The notes beneath the pieces are model-generated. The model did no database searches. It was not told the origin of the DNA and saw nothing but the letters and a program-made list of their open reading frames with translations. Positions 22,103 to 31,420 of a stretch of 64,000 bases of DNA are shown in pieces (the first letter of the stretch is position 1; every line of letters begins with the position of its first letter). This DNA is from Claveliimonas acetigenes (GTDB lineage: Bacteria; Bacillota; Clostridia; Lachnospirales; Lachnospiraceae): the NCBI RefSeq assembly GCF_025567385.1, contig NZ_JAOQJU010000001.1, positions 372,001-436,000 of the forward strand. Direction: 5' to 3'. A program made the translations under genes and the position numbers.

Positions 22103-22316
22103 ATCAGATGTAAAAATAGTATTAAACAGAGAGGGAGTAGGAAACCTTCTTAAATCCGCTGAGATACAACAGGTTTTAAAAAGAGAGGCGGGCGGAATTG
22201 CCGAAAGAGGCGGAGGAGATGAAACAGAGATTTACGTTGCTTCATCCCGTGCAGTAGCACAAGTATCCACAAGAAGAAATAAAGGCAACAAGTTGCTTAA
22301 GGCGGTGAGACAATGA
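22095..22316 (+). CDS. Short HK97 gp10-like tail-completion protein
   Basis: 73 residues, shorter than the usual 110-150 of gp10-like proteins. It starts KSDVKIVLNREGVGNLLKSAEIQQVLKREAG and ends in the AVAQVSTRRNKGNKLLKAVRQ strand-helix. Overlaps both neighbours (8 and 4 bp). Position supports a neck or minor tail role. Confidence 0.75.
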   Translation: MGKSDVKIVLNREGVGNLLKSAEIQQVLKREAGGIAERGGGDETEIYVASSRAVAQVSTRRNKGNKLLKAVRQ

Positions 22317-22648
22317 TTGAAAAGTTGATCGCAGATTATTTAAATAGCAATCTGGAAACATCTGTGTATCTTGAAACCCCGGAAACCCCACCAGCTTCTT
22401 ATGTTTTAATTGAAAAAACGGGAAGTAGCGAAGAAAACTATATTTATTCTGCAACACTGGCTATTCAATCTTATGCGGAATCATTAATTTGTGCGGCTGA
22501 GCTGAATGAAAAAATTAAAAAACTCATGCATAACGCAGTGAAACTAAATGAAATATGTAAATCAAAGCTAAACAGCGATTACAACTATACAGACACAGCT
22601 ACAAAAAGATATAGATACCAGGCTGTGTTTGATGTGACATATTATTGA
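22313..22648 (+). CDS. Tail terminator-like minor protein
   Basis: 111 residues with MIEKLIADYLNSNLETSVYLETPETPP at the start, a middle AAELNEKIKKLMHNAV helix and the ending RYRYQAVFDVTYY. This N-terminal helix plus strand pattern is that of tail terminator/completion proteins (DUF3168-like). ATGA overlap with the previous gene. Confidence 0.8.
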   Translation: MIEKLIADYLNSNLETSVYLETPETPPASYVLIEKTGSSEENYIYSATLAIQSYAESLICAAELNEKIKKLMHNAVKLNEICKSKLNSDYNYTDTATKRYRYQAVFDVTYY

Positions 22649-22662
22649 AAGGAGTGTGTTGA

Positions 22663-23241
22663 ATGCAAGAAGCTAAAAATGTAACAACCGGGAAGCCAAA
22701 GATAAGCGGCGCAATTTACCGGGCAAAAAAGGGGAGTACGCTTCCTACAAACGCAAAAACAGAACCGGGCAGTGATTTTGGACAGCTGGGTTATATAAGT
22801 GAAGATGGAATATCCAATACTAATTCACCTGAATCAGATAAAATAAAGGCGTGGGGCGGCGATGTGGTAATCACAATTCAGACAAGCAAAGAAGACACGT
22901 TTAGTTTTAAATTGATTGAGGCGCTGAACGTGAATGTTTTAAAGACTGTGTATGGCGATAAGAATGTAGCAGGGACATTACAAACCGGGATAACAGTTAA
23001 AGCCAATAGCGAGGAAAGTGAAGAATACGCCTGGATTATAGATATGGTTATGCGGGGCGGAGTTTTAAAAAGAATTGTCATACCGTCTGCAAAAATCACA
23101 GAAATGGAAGAGATAACATATAAAGACGAAGATGCTGTTGGGTATGGAGTAACAATTACTGCGACACCTGACGAAAATGGAAACACACATTATGAATACA
23201 TTGTTGCAAATACAGAAAGCGCTGCAAATGTGGAGGGGTAA
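22663..23241 (+). CDS. Major tail (tube) protein
   Basis: 192 residues, GAAAGGAG upstream of ATG 22663. KPKISGAIYRAKKGSTLPTNA near the N-terminus, DFGQLGYISEDGISN, then strands FSFKLIEALNVNVLKTVYGD and AVGYGVTITATPDENGN. This is the siphovirus tube fold layout, placed directly before the tail chaperones. Confidence 0.88.
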   Translation: MQEAKNVTTGKPKISGAIYRAKKGSTLPTNAKTEPGSDFGQLGYISEDGISNTNSPESDKIKAWGGDVVITIQTSKEDTFSFKLIEALNVNVLKTVYGDKNVAGTLQTGITVKANSEESEEYAWIIDMVMRGGVLKRIVIPSAKITEMEEITYKDEDAVGYGVTITATPDENGNTHYEYIVANTESAANVEG

Positions 23242-23243
23242 AG

Positions 23244-23525
23244 ATGGACGAAAGAGTAAAAGGAAGAACGGATACCGGTTTTGAATTCGATATACCAAGA
23301 ACTGTATTAGATGACGTAGAAGTCGTGGAAGCAGTTGTAGAACTAGAAGAAAAAGGAGATCCTACCGCAATAACCACTCTGTGCAATAAGCTTTTAGGAA
23401 CTGACGGAAAGAAGCGGCTGTATAAGCATGTAAAGCAAGAGGATGGAAGAGTACCGATTGAAGCTACAATTAAAGAGGTAGCGGAAATATTAAAAGCCTT
23501 TGGAAAAGCGGGAAAAAACTCTTAA
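23244..23525 (+). CDS. Tail assembly chaperone G
   Basis: 93 residues, 2 bp after the tube gene. DTGFEFDIPRTVLDDVEVVEAVVELE and ATIKEVAEILKAFGKAGKNS. Equivalent to lambda gpG. A slippery heptamer lies three codons before its stop and allows extension into the next frame; see the separate entry. Confidence 0.88.
   Translation: MDERVKGRTDTGFEFDIPRTVLDDVEVVEAVVELEEKGDPTAITTLCNKLLGTDGKKRLYKHVKQEDGRVPIEATIKEVAEILKAFGKAGKNS
23513..23519 (+). promoter_or_regulatory. Programmed -1 ribosomal frameshift site (A AAA AAC)
   Basis: In the zero frame the codons are GGA AAA AAC, so the heptamer A AAA AAC is in exact slippery phase. After a -1 slip the frame reads KKLLTLAAMIAIDEDALI and continues through 23537-23911. 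This gives the G-GT fusion typical of long-tailed phages. Confidence 0.9.
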
Positions 23526-23536
23526 CCCTAGCCGCG

Positions 23537-23911
23537 ATGATAGCGATAGATGAAGATGCCTTAATTTGTGATTTTGCGGAAACTTATCAAATCTATGATT
23601 ATAGAGCGTTGCCGATAGGATTAGCGGCGGTGCTCGCATCCGGTCTGGGGGATGATTCAAGGGTAAAGAAAAAAATAAGCAAAAATAAAGCTGATACAAA
23701 TACGATGTTATTAGCCGTGATTGCAGACAGGTTGGGAACGATTGCATGGATGCTTTCAGAAGACGGAAGGAAAGGAGACAACAAACCGGAATCTATATAT
23801 CGGGCGATTGCAGGAACGGAAGCAGACGAAGAGGGAGGAAAAGCCCTCTTTTTTAATTCGCCGGAAGAATTTGAGAGAGAGAGGAAGAGAATACTGGAGG
23901 AGGTGAAGTAG
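23537..23911 (+). CDS. Tail assembly chaperone T (made mainly as G-T fusion)
   Basis: 124 residues if read alone, but there is no ribosome site before ATG 23537 and the frame is the -1 frame of the preceding gene. It carries DEDALICDFAETYQIYDYRALPIGLAAVLASGL, characteristic of the second chaperone frame, and a C-terminal YRAIAGTEADEEGGKALFFNSPEEFERER. The frameshifted protein binds the tape measure protein during tail assembly. Confidence 0.88.
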   Translation: MIAIDEDALICDFAETYQIYDYRALPIGLAAVLASGLGDDSRVKKKISKNKADTNTMLLAVIADRLGTIAWMLSEDGRKGDNKPESIYRAIAGTEADEEGGKALFFNSPEEFERERKRILEEVK

Positions 23912-23915
23912 ATAG

Positions 23916-26000
23916 ATGGCAACGGAAATCGCAAAGGCATATGTGCAAATAATGCCGTCTGCAAAGGGCATCAAAGGAGCGCTGACAAAGGAACTTAGTG
24001 GAGAATCTGCGTCAGCAGGAATGTCTGCAGGTGGGAAAATAGCATCTTCCATAAAAGGAGCCATAGCTGCCGCTGGAATAGGGACGGCATTAAAAGCAGC
24101 TATTACGGAGGGCGCTGCTTTAGAGCAATCAATCGGAGGTATCGAAACATTGTTCAAGGGCAGTGCAGACACGGTAAAAAGATACGCCGAAGATGCATAT
24201 AAAACAGCTGGATTATCTGCGAATGAATATATGGAAACGGTAACGAGCTTTTCAGCAAGTCTTATATCTTCGCTTGGAGGAGATACAGCTGCTGCTGCGG
24301 AAACTGCAAATATGGCAATTACGGATATGTCAGACAATGCGAATAAAATGGGAACTTCGATGGAGGACATACAGAATGCATATCAGGGCTTCGCAAAGCA
24401 GAACTATACCATGTTGGATAATTTAAAATTAGGGTATGGCGGAACTAAAACAGAAATGCAAAGACTGTTGGCTGATGCGGAGAAGATTTCCGGTATTCAT
24501 TACGATATAAGTAATCTTGATGATGTATATTCTGCAATTCACGTGATACAAGAAGAATTAGATATAACAGGAACAACTGCAAAAGAAGCAGCAACTACAT
24601 TATCAGGTTCTTTGGCATCTATGAAAAGTTCTTTTAAAAACCTATTGGGGAATCTGGCTCTTGGAAAAGACATTGGCCCATCGTTGACGGCGTTGTCAGA
24701 AACTGTATACACTTTTTTGGTTGGAAATCTAATCCCGATGGTCGGAAATATCATCAAAGGAATCCCACAAGCGTTGAGCGGCGTTTTAAGTATGGCGATT
24801 AGGGGATTAAATTTAGCAGCTAATAATGCAGATGCAATTATACAAAGCGGGATGGAAGTTATTACACAGCTTGTTGTTGGGATTGTCAGTGCGCTTCCAT
24901 ATCTGGGAGAAGCGGCAATAAATCTTGTTGCCGCGCTTGGAACCGCATTGATGACAGCAGATTGGGCAGGAATGGCTTTGAATTTGATTTCTCAGCTGAA
25001 AAGCGGCTTAGATGTGGCATCAGTAGAAATCCTTGGGACTGACGGAAATATAATATCGGCAATAGGAACAGCAATCACAAACGGCCTTCCCGGAATATTG
25101 GAAAAGGGAATTGAAATTATAACCAATATAGCCAATGGAATATTAATAAATCTTCCAACAATCATTGCTGCGGCTGGAAGTTTGATGAATAGTCTTGTAG
25201 GATTTATTATGAGTAACCTCCCGACAATTCTACAGGCTGGTATGAATCTTGCGCAAAATTTGGCTCAAGGAATTGCAAGCAATCTACCGGCAGTCGTTTC
25301 CTCAATTGCCGGAGTGCTGGCACAATTATTGGCTACAATTGCAGAAAATCTTCCACAGCTCCTTCAGAGCGGGATAGAACTGGTTGGAGAATTGGCAGCG
25401 GGATTAATTGAGGGTATTCCGCATATTATAGCGGCGATTCCTAGCTTGATTAGCAGTGCAGTGGATTCTTTCTTGGGATACGACTGGGCAAGTTTAGGCG
25501 GTGACATTGTTTCGGGTATAGCGAATGGACTGAGGAATGCGGCTGGTAAGATTAAAGAAGCGGCAATGGAAGCTGCGAAGAACGCATTGGAAGCAGCTAA
25601 AGACTTTCTCGGCATACGTTCGCCGTCAAGGGTGTTTAGGGATGAAGTTGGGAAAATGGTATCTCTCGGTATGGCAGAAGGAATTAAAAAGAATATGTGG
25701 GCAGTGTCGGGAGCGGTGGATTATTTAACAAATCTTACAGATAAGGATATCAAAACACGTATTCGCAATACAACAGATTATAATTCCGGAAAGGTAAGCG
25801 AATTTAATGGAACGATAGGAAATTTGTTAGAAGCTGTCGATAGGTTAAATGGAGCGGTAATGTCACGCAATAATCAACAAACTATGGCGAATTTTTACCT
25901 TGGTAAACGCCTGTTTGCGAAGGCAATGGCCAAACCGATAGAAAAAGAATTAAATTACAATTCTAAAATATATGAAATGATGGGAGGTGTGAAAGCGTGA
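23916..26000 (+). CDS. Tail tape measure protein
   Basis: 694 residues, short for the class, implying a short siphovirus tail. N-terminal ATEIAKAYVQIMPSAKGIKGAL, repeated hydrophobic helical blocks with alternating Ala/Gly/Leu/Ile (for example QALSGVLSMAIRGLNLAANNADAI), and the typical AKDFLGIRSPSRVFRDEVGKM near residue 565. RBS GGAGGAGGTG before ATG 23916. Several transmembrane-like segments could form a DNA channel on ejection. Confidence 0.93.
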   Translation: MATEIAKAYVQIMPSAKGIKGALTKELSGESASAGMSAGGKIASSIKGAIAAAGIGTALKAAITEGAALEQSIGGIETLFKGSADTVKRYAEDAYKTAGLSANEYMETVTSFSASLISSLGGDTAAAAETANMAITDMSDNANKMGTSMEDIQNAYQGFAKQNYTMLDNLKLGYGGTKTEMQRLLADAEKISGIHYDISNLDDVYSAIHVIQEELDITGTTAKEAATTLSGSLASMKSSFKNLLGNLALGKDIGPSLTALSETVYTFLVGNLIPMVGNIIKGIPQALSGVLSMAIRGLNLAANNADAIIQSGMEVITQLVVGIVSALPYLGEAAINLVAALGTALMTADWAGMALNLISQLKSGLDVASVEILGTDGNIISAIGTAITNGLPGILEKGIEIITNIANGILINLPTIIAAAGSLMNSLVGFIMSNLPTILQAGMNLAQNLAQGIASNLPAVVSSIAGVLAQLLATIAENLPQLLQSGIELVGELAAGLIEGIPHIIAAIPSLISSAVDSFLGYDWASLGGDIVSGIANGLRNAAGKIKEAAMEAAKNALEAAKDFLGIRSPSRVFRDEVGKMVSLGMAEGIKKNMWAVSGAVDYLTNLTDKDIKTRIRNTTDYNSGKVSEFNGTIGNLLEAVDRLNGAVMSRNNQQTMANFYLGKRLFAKAMAKPIEKELNYNSKIYEMMGGVKA

Positions 26001-27496
26001 ATGGATTATCCGTAAGATTCAATGGAGTAGAATTAAATGAGATTTTGTGCGTAACAGATGGGTATACAGTACATGATGGCGCAGACTGGAGTCCAGAGAC
26101 GGAAAAAAACGGAAATGCAAAGGGGACACAATTTGTACGAACTGGATATAGTTATAAAAAAATAGTAATGCCATTCGCCATTCAAGGGGAATTAGAAGAA
26201 AAATATAATAAGCTACAAAAAATCCTGAATGTCTCTGCCCCTGAAGAATTGATATTTGAAAACGAATCAGATCGGGCATATTATGCTATACCAATCGGGA
26301 CGTTGGATTTTAATGAATTAAACAAAAATGCTGGCACCGGCACAATTACCTGGCTTGTCCCGGACGGGCTTGCACATGCCACCACAGAGACATCCTTCCA
26401 GGCAGTAGCGAACAGCTCCGGGGTACTGGAAGCCACCATCGTGAATAACGGCACGGAATCTGTCCCGGTGGATTATACGATCCAGCACCAGCTCCCCGAT
26501 GGGGACAGCGCAGACAACGCCGAGAACGGCTTTATCGGTGTGGTGAGCGAACACGGGGCGATTGAGCTGGGGGATATAAAAGAGCTGGATGGGGAGACAA
26601 AAACAAAGTCCGTGACGCTCTTAAACTACCGTTCCTATTCCGATTACATGACGAATATGGGTTCCGGGGGTATCTTTTATGGGGACTACGGCTTTGATGA
26701 TGGCATGGAGATGGAATATCTACACGAAGGGACGTCCTGGTACGGCCTAAATGATTCCAAAACTTTCAATAAGCCAGGATGGCATGGGAGCGCGAGAACC
26801 GTGGCTCTTCCACATGTTTTGGGCGAAGACGGTACAGCAACGAATTTTGCCCTCCAAGGACAGGCGTGGTTCCGACCCTCGGATTATACCGTGAATGAGC
26901 TGGGGATTATGGAGTACTGCATCGGTGACGAGGACGGCAAGCACCTGATGTCGGTGCGGATTGCAAAGTGGGATCCGAACCGTCCAGAGGCTTCCATCCT
27001 CTTCTGTGTCGGGGGAAAACAGATGCAGGAACAGGTTACATATGACCCGCGTTATCAGAACATTACCACCCATGATGCGGGGCAGTTCCACATGGTGAAA
27101 AGCGGAGGGAAGTTTGAGTTTTGTTTCGAGGGATATTTCCGGTACAACTTCCCGGAACTGGCAGAAAAGAAAGCGAAGACCGTGTCCGTCTTTATCGGCC
27201 GGAGGGAGCAATACGCGATTGTGGACAGGATGCGGATGCAGTATTTAACCTTCCGGAAGGATAACGTATCGGAATGGCACGACATCCCCAACCGCTACCA
27301 GCCGGGGGACAAAGTCTACATAGACGGGAAAGCCGGGAAAGTTTACGTGAACGGTATCCCCAGCGCAGGTGACATTGTGAAGGGCAGCAGCTTCTTCCAG
27401 GCGCCGCCGGGGGAGACGAAGGTACAGTTTTATTTCTCGGACTTCTGCACGGAGAAGCCGGAGGTCACGGCAAAGATAAGGGAGACGTATTTATAA
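25997..27496 (+). CDS. Distal tail protein (Dit)-like, mosaic
   Basis: 499 residues from GTG 25997, overlapping the tape measure stop. Residues 1-115 are the Dit core (LSVRFNGVELNEILCVTDGY, then YSYKKIVMPFAIQGELEEKYNKLQKILN and DRAYYAIPIGTLDFNELNKNAGTGTITWLVPDGLAHA). The larger C-terminal part has strand-rich, carrier- or carbohydrate-binding-like regions (RTVALPHVLGEDGTATNFALQ, SVFIGRREQYAIVDRMRMQYL). Base composition changes abruptly near 26330, inside this gene, from AT-rich to GC-rich, indicating recombination with another phage at that point. Confidence 0.85.
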   Translation: MNGLSVRFNGVELNEILCVTDGYTVHDGADWSPETEKNGNAKGTQFVRTGYSYKKIVMPFAIQGELEEKYNKLQKILNVSAPEELIFENESDRAYYAIPIGTLDFNELNKNAGTGTITWLVPDGLAHATTETSFQAVANSSGVLEATIVNNGTESVPVDYTIQHQLPDGDSADNAENGFIGVVSEHGAIELGDIKELDGETKTKSVTLLNYRSYSDYMTNMGSGGIFYGDYGFDDGMEMEYLHEGTSWYGLNDSKTFNKPGWHGSARTVALPHVLGEDGTATNFALQGQAWFRPSDYTVNELGIMEYCIGDEDGKHLMSVRIAKWDPNRPEASILFCVGGKQMQEQVTYDPRYQNITTHDAGQFHMVKSGGKFEFCFEGYFRYNFPELAEKKAKTVSVFIGRREQYAIVDRMRMQYLTFRKDNVSEWHDIPNRYQPGDKVYIDGKAGKVYVNGIPSAGDIVKGSSFFQAPPGETKVQFYFSDFCTEKPEVTAKIRETYL

Positions 27497-30400
27497 ATGG
27501 AAAATGTAAGGATTGCAATTTTAGACACATACGGCAAAGTGCTGGCGTTCCTGGACAATACGGCGCCGGAAGCCCTGCATTTTTATGATGACGAGCTGCA
27601 CACCTATATAAAAGGCTCTGCGGCTACGTACAGCTTTACCGCAGATGCGAAGCATGAAGACGCGCAGTACCTGGCAGAGGGGAACAAGCTGTCTTTTATT
27701 TACGACAGGAAGGAATATTATTTTACCATCATGCAGGTGGAAAAGGACGAATACAGCGTAAGCGTAACCGCATTTTCCTGCTCCTTTGAGCTTCTGAACG
27801 ATGTGGTGGATGCAAACAGCTATTCACACCCGCTAAGATCCTTTGAAGAATACTTACATGCGTTTGATATTGACCGGGTGGTTGAGGTTGGGAGAAACGA
27901 GGTGTCCGCGGTAAAACTTCCCGGCTCCTTTGAGGAGGAGACCCTGCTTGCTCGGCTGTTTTCCCTTGCAGAGCTGTTCGACGCGGAGATCGAGCTGGTC
28001 CCGGTGCTGGCGAAGAATTACAGCCTGGAGAAGGTAATCTTAAACATCTACCGGGAGCACGACGACAGCCACCAGGGGATGGGGCAGGACCGCAGGGAGC
28101 TGACCCTGCGGTATGGGAAGAACATTGCCGGGATAAAGAAAACCTCCGACATCACGGAACTGTTTACCGCCATCCGCCCTGAGGGCAAGGATGGGCTTAG
28201 CATTTTAAGCGTAGAGCATACCGCAAAGGATGCGAACGGGGAGATAGAATTTTATACCGCAAAAGACAGCCAGGACATTTATGCCGTGCAGGCGGCGAAG
28301 CGCTTTCCAGCTTTTTCCAGGGGGAAAGAAGGGTACATTTGGAAAAATGCGCAGTACGATGAAACCGACGCCAGCTCCCTGTTCTTAACGGCTCTCCGGG
28401 ATTTGGAGGAGGGCTGTGTGCCGAAGGTGACGTATGAGATAGACGTGTCCTACTGTGAGGAAACCGACAGGGTGTCTATCGGGGACACCGTCTCCGTAGA
28501 GGACACAGGGTTCCAGCCTACGTTATACCTGTCGGCCAGGGTGACGGAGCAGGTGATAAGCTTTACGGATCCGTCCCGGAATAAGGTGACTTTTAGTAAT
28601 ATCAAAGAGGAGCAGTCACAATTGTCCCCGGAGACCATTAAACGGATGCAGGCGTTAATCGACGCCAGCAAGACCTACGCCTGCTCCATTATTACGGACA
28701 ATGGTATTGTGTTTAAGAACGGGGAAGGGACCACCACTCTGACGGCATCCGTGATGGACGGCGGAAAGGATTTAACGGATACGCTTACCATTACCTGGTA
28801 CAAGGACGGGGAGGCACTGCTTGTGGGAAAGTCCCTTGCAGTGTCGGCAGCAGATGTAACCGGGAAGGCGGTTTACCGATATGAAGCCGTGGAAAACGGT
28901 GTGGTGAGGGGAAAGTGCGAAGTGACAGTCATAGATGTGTCAGATGGGCAGGATGGGGAAAAAAGCACATCCTATAAAATGCAGGTGAATGCGCTGGCGG
29001 TAAGAAAGACGTTTAACCGTACCTACTTCCCGGCAGAGATTACCGTATCCGGATTACAGCAGGTTGGGGAGGAAGAGCCAAAAAGCTACTATTGTTATTA
29101 CGCGATAGAATTTGAGAATGAAAACCCGGAATCATCTGTAGGCGTACTTCTGCAGGGGACGAGCGCGTCTCACGAGATCCCGGAAGGGACGGTAAGCATT
29201 CAATGCTCCATGTACCATCAGTTTAACGACAAACTTCTGTTAGACCAAGTGACTATCCCGGTAATCAAAGACGGGGAAGACGGGAAGGATGGAGTGGACG
29301 GCGCAGAAAGCACTTCCTACCGGATGCAGGTAAATGCATGGACGGTAAAAAGAAGCGCGGCAGGGGAATTTACCCCATCCAATATTATCGTAACAGGCTT
29401 TTCCCAGACAGGTGATGGTGAACAAAGCACGCACTATGGCGTCTATGAGATTGAGTTTGACGGTTCTGCGGTATCAAGCCGGGGGTATTCTTTCTACCGG
29501 GCAATCCCGGAAGGGACAGAGTCCATCGTGTGCCGGATGCGGACGTATGAAGGCGCCCTGTTATGCGAAGCGGAGATACCCATAGCGCAGGACGGAACTG
29601 ACGGCAGTGGGATTTACTACGTCCCTGTCACGACAGCCGGGAAGGACACCAGCTACATATTATACAATGATATCTTAAATGCCGGATGTGAGCTGGAATA
29701 TAAGGTGGATGATTTGATAATGACGGATTACAGCGATACTTCCGAGCATGACCCCGTGACCGGGGTGTCGGTTTACCGGGTGACTGGGCAGGACAAAAAC
29801 TCCTACACCGTGAAATACCTGTATACAATCAAGGACGGAGAAAATGCTGTAAGCCCGGTTTTGACGCTGAATGCGGACACTTCCCTAACCATTACGGACG
29901 TGAACGGCACACGGACAACCCCGGTGCTGAAAGGGGCAGACGGAGCCAATGGAGCAGACGGGACAGACGGTGCGGACGCCACAGCCTATAGGATGCTGGT
30001 AAATGCCCTTGCGATTGGGAAGACAGCTTCCGGGAGTTATAAGCAGTCCACCATTACTGTGCAGGGGCGCAGGCAGGTTGGGAGTGGTTCGTTCACATCG
30101 TATGCCTGCAGGTTTAAGGTAGAGACAACTACAAGCGCCAACTTGTCTTCGGCGTCCTGGACAAGCCGGTACACGTCCAGTTCCAACACATCCAGCTACA
30201 TTTACACAATCCCGTCCGGGGTTACGGGTATCCGGTGTTCCATGTACGCCGCAGGCGGCACAACGACGCTGTTAGATCAGGTAATTATCCCGATTATTGC
30301 GGATGGTACGAATGCGTCCCTTCCGGCAGTAGAAGACCTGTCTTCTGGCATTACGGCATCCGGGACTTATGTGGATACCACAAAGCAAGTGGAGAAGCTT

Positions 30401-30652
30401 GCCTACCGGTATGGGAAGGTGGTACAGGCGCACCTTACGTTTTATGCCAAAACTGCCCTAAGCAGCGCGGTTACATTGTTTAGCGGCTTGCCCGGGATGA
30501 ACAATACCATGCAGTTTGTAGGCATGAACTACACCAAGAATACGCCTGTGATATTTGCGGTAAGGGAGACTGGGGAATTCCAGAAGTGGTATGCTGGGGA
30601 TATAGCTGCAGGAGACCTTGTAAGAGTAGGGTTCACATACATTTGTCAATAG
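27497..30652 (+). CDS. Tail-associated structural protein with Ig-like and repeated fibre domains
   Basis: 1051 residues, starting directly after the Dit stop. Residues about 1-390 are a prophage tail/minor structural domain (Tal N-terminus, gp44-like hub). An Ig-like segment follows (about 400-480, TTTLTASVMDGGKDLTDTLTITWYKDGEAL). Three related modules start STSYKMQVNAL, STSYRMQVNAW and ATAYRMLVNAL, linked by short collagen-like Gly-x-Asp spacers (DGEDGKDGVDG; GADGANGADGTDGADA). The C-terminal 80 residues form a separate strand-rich tip. It forms the tail tip and probably contacts the host surface. Confidence 0.88.
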   Translation: MENVRIAILDTYGKVLAFLDNTAPEALHFYDDELHTYIKGSAATYSFTADAKHEDAQYLAEGNKLSFIYDRKEYYFTIMQVEKDEYSVSVTAFSCSFELLNDVVDANSYSHPLRSFEEYLHAFDIDRVVEVGRNEVSAVKLPGSFEEETLLARLFSLAELFDAEIELVPVLAKNYSLEKVILNIYREHDDSHQGMGQDRRELTLRYGKNIAGIKKTSDITELFTAIRPEGKDGLSILSVEHTAKDANGEIEFYTAKDSQDIYAVQAAKRFPAFSRGKEGYIWKNAQYDETDASSLFLTALRDLEEGCVPKVTYEIDVSYCEETDRVSIGDTVSVEDTGFQPTLYLSARVTEQVISFTDPSRNKVTFSNIKEEQSQLSPETIKRMQALIDASKTYACSIITDNGIVFKNGEGTTTLTASVMDGGKDLTDTLTITWYKDGEALLVGKSLAVSAADVTGKAVYRYEAVENGVVRGKCEVTVIDVSDGQDGEKSTSYKMQVNALAVRKTFNRTYFPAEITVSGLQQVGEEEPKSYYCYYAIEFENENPESSVGVLLQGTSASHEIPEGTVSIQCSMYHQFNDKLLLDQVTIPVIKDGEDGKDGVDGAESTSYRMQVNAWTVKRSAAGEFTPSNIIVTGFSQTGDGEQSTHYGVYEIEFDGSAVSSRGYSFYRAIPEGTESIVCRMRTYEGALLCEAEIPIAQDGTDGSGIYYVPVTTAGKDTSYILYNDILNAGCELEYKVDDLIMTDYSDTSEHDPVTGVSVYRVTGQDKNSYTVKYLYTIKDGENAVSPVLTLNADTSLTITDVNGTRTTPVLKGADGANGADGTDGADATAYRMLVNALAIGKTASGSYKQSTITVQGRRQVGSGSFTSYACRFKVETTTSANLSSASWTSRYTSSSNTSSYIYTIPSGVTGIRCSMYAAGGTTTLLDQVIIPIIADGTNASLPAVEDLSSGITASGTYVDTTKQVEKLAYRYGKVVQAHLTFYAKTALSSAVTLFSGLPGMNNTMQFVGMNYTKNTPVIFAVRETGEFQKWYAGDIAAGDLVRVGFTYICQ

Positions 30653-30663
30653 AGGAGGTATTT

Positions 30664-30918
30664 ATGGATACAATCATTTCAGCCTGCATCAGTGCGGGCG
30701 TAACACTTTTTATATGCATTATTAACAACCGCGGGCAGCAGGAAAAAACAAGAGCGTTAATGGAGTATAAGCTGGACGAGCTGACGAAGAGGGTTGACAA
30801 GCATAACAATACCGTAGAGCGGACGTTCCATCTGGAAGAGCAGATGGGGATACAGGAAGAAAAAATGAAGGTAGCAAACCATAGGATAGAAGATTTGGAA
30901 AAGAAGGTGGAATCATGA
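30664..30918 (+). CDS. XhlA/holin-associated small membrane protein
   Basis: 84 residues from ATG 30664 (GAGGAGG upstream). One transmembrane helix (IISACISAGVTLFICII) then a coiled coil (YKLDELTKRVDKHNNTVERTFHLEEQMG...IEDLEKKVES). Hemolysin XhlA-like proteins with this build sit just before holins. It overlaps the holin gene by 4 bp. Confidence 0.8.
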   Translation: MDTIISACISAGVTLFICIINNRGQQEKTRALMEYKLDELTKRVDKHNNTVERTFHLEEQMGIQEEKMKVANHRIEDLEKKVES

Positions 30919-31118
30919 GAGATTGGAAGAAATGGGCGAAAGCCGCGGGCATCAGGGCAGTGAAGACCGTGGCGCAGACAGCCGTGGCGACAATTGGGTC
31001 AGCGGCGGTATTAAGCCAGGTGGATGTAAAAATGGTGGTTTCCGCAGCGGTGCTGGCAGGGATCCTTTCCCTGCTTACCAGCGTAGCAGGGCTGCCGGAG
31101 ATGGAAATAAATACGTAA
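30915..31118 (+). CDS. Holin, r1t type
   Basis: 67 residues, RDWKKWAKAAGIRAVKTVAQTAVATIG then KMVVSAAVLAGILSLLTSVAGLPEM. Two transmembrane helices, matching the r1t holin family. It forms membrane holes at lysis so that the endolysin encoded 2.7 kb further can reach the wall. Confidence 0.93.
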   Translation: MRDWKKWAKAAGIRAVKTVAQTAVATIGSAAVLSQVDVKMVVSAAVLAGILSLLTSVAGLPEMEINT

Positions 31119-31134
31119 AAGCACGTAAAATATA

Positions 31135-31163
31135 TTGACATACGTAAAAATACGTGATATCAT
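31135..31163 (+). promoter_or_regulatory. Own promoter and operator of hicAB
   Basis: TTGACA (31135-31140) and TATCAT (31158-31163) with a 17-bp spacer. The spacer is TACGTAAAAATACGTGA, an inverted pair of TACGT; two further ACGTAAAA copies lie at 31113-31120 and 31123-31130. These are likely HicB operators. Confidence 0.8.
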
Positions 31164-31194
31164 ATAAGCATGATAAGGAAAGGAGATACAAAAG

Positions 31195-31383
31195 ATGCCA
31201 ATGACACCGATGGAGATGATAAAACATCTCAAGAAAAACGGGTTTGAGGAAATCAGGCAAAATGGTTCCCATGTTGTTATGAAGAACCGGGCTACTGGGA
31301 AAACAGTAGTTGTTCCTTATCACTCCAAAGACCTGAAAAAGGGACTGGAGAAGGCAATATTGAAACAGGCGGGGCTTAAATAG
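31195..31383 (+). CDS. hicA: HicA-type mRNA interferase toxin
   Basis: 62 residues with the dsRBD-like HicA fold: EMIKHLKKNGFEEIRQNGSHVVMKN, with catalytic His26 in NGSH, then VVVPYHSKDLKKGLEKAILKQAGL. Cleaves mRNA when free; neutralised by HicB encoded just downstream. GGAGAT precedes the ATG. The pair is inserted between holin and fibre genes and has its own promoter, so it can be expressed in the lysogen. Confidence 0.95.
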   Translation: MPMTPMEMIKHLKKNGFEEIRQNGSHVVMKNRATGKTVVVPYHSKDLKKGLEKAILKQAGLK

Positions 31384-31420
31384 CCCCAAGGCCTGCCAAA
31401 AAGAAGCGGAGGGATCACGT

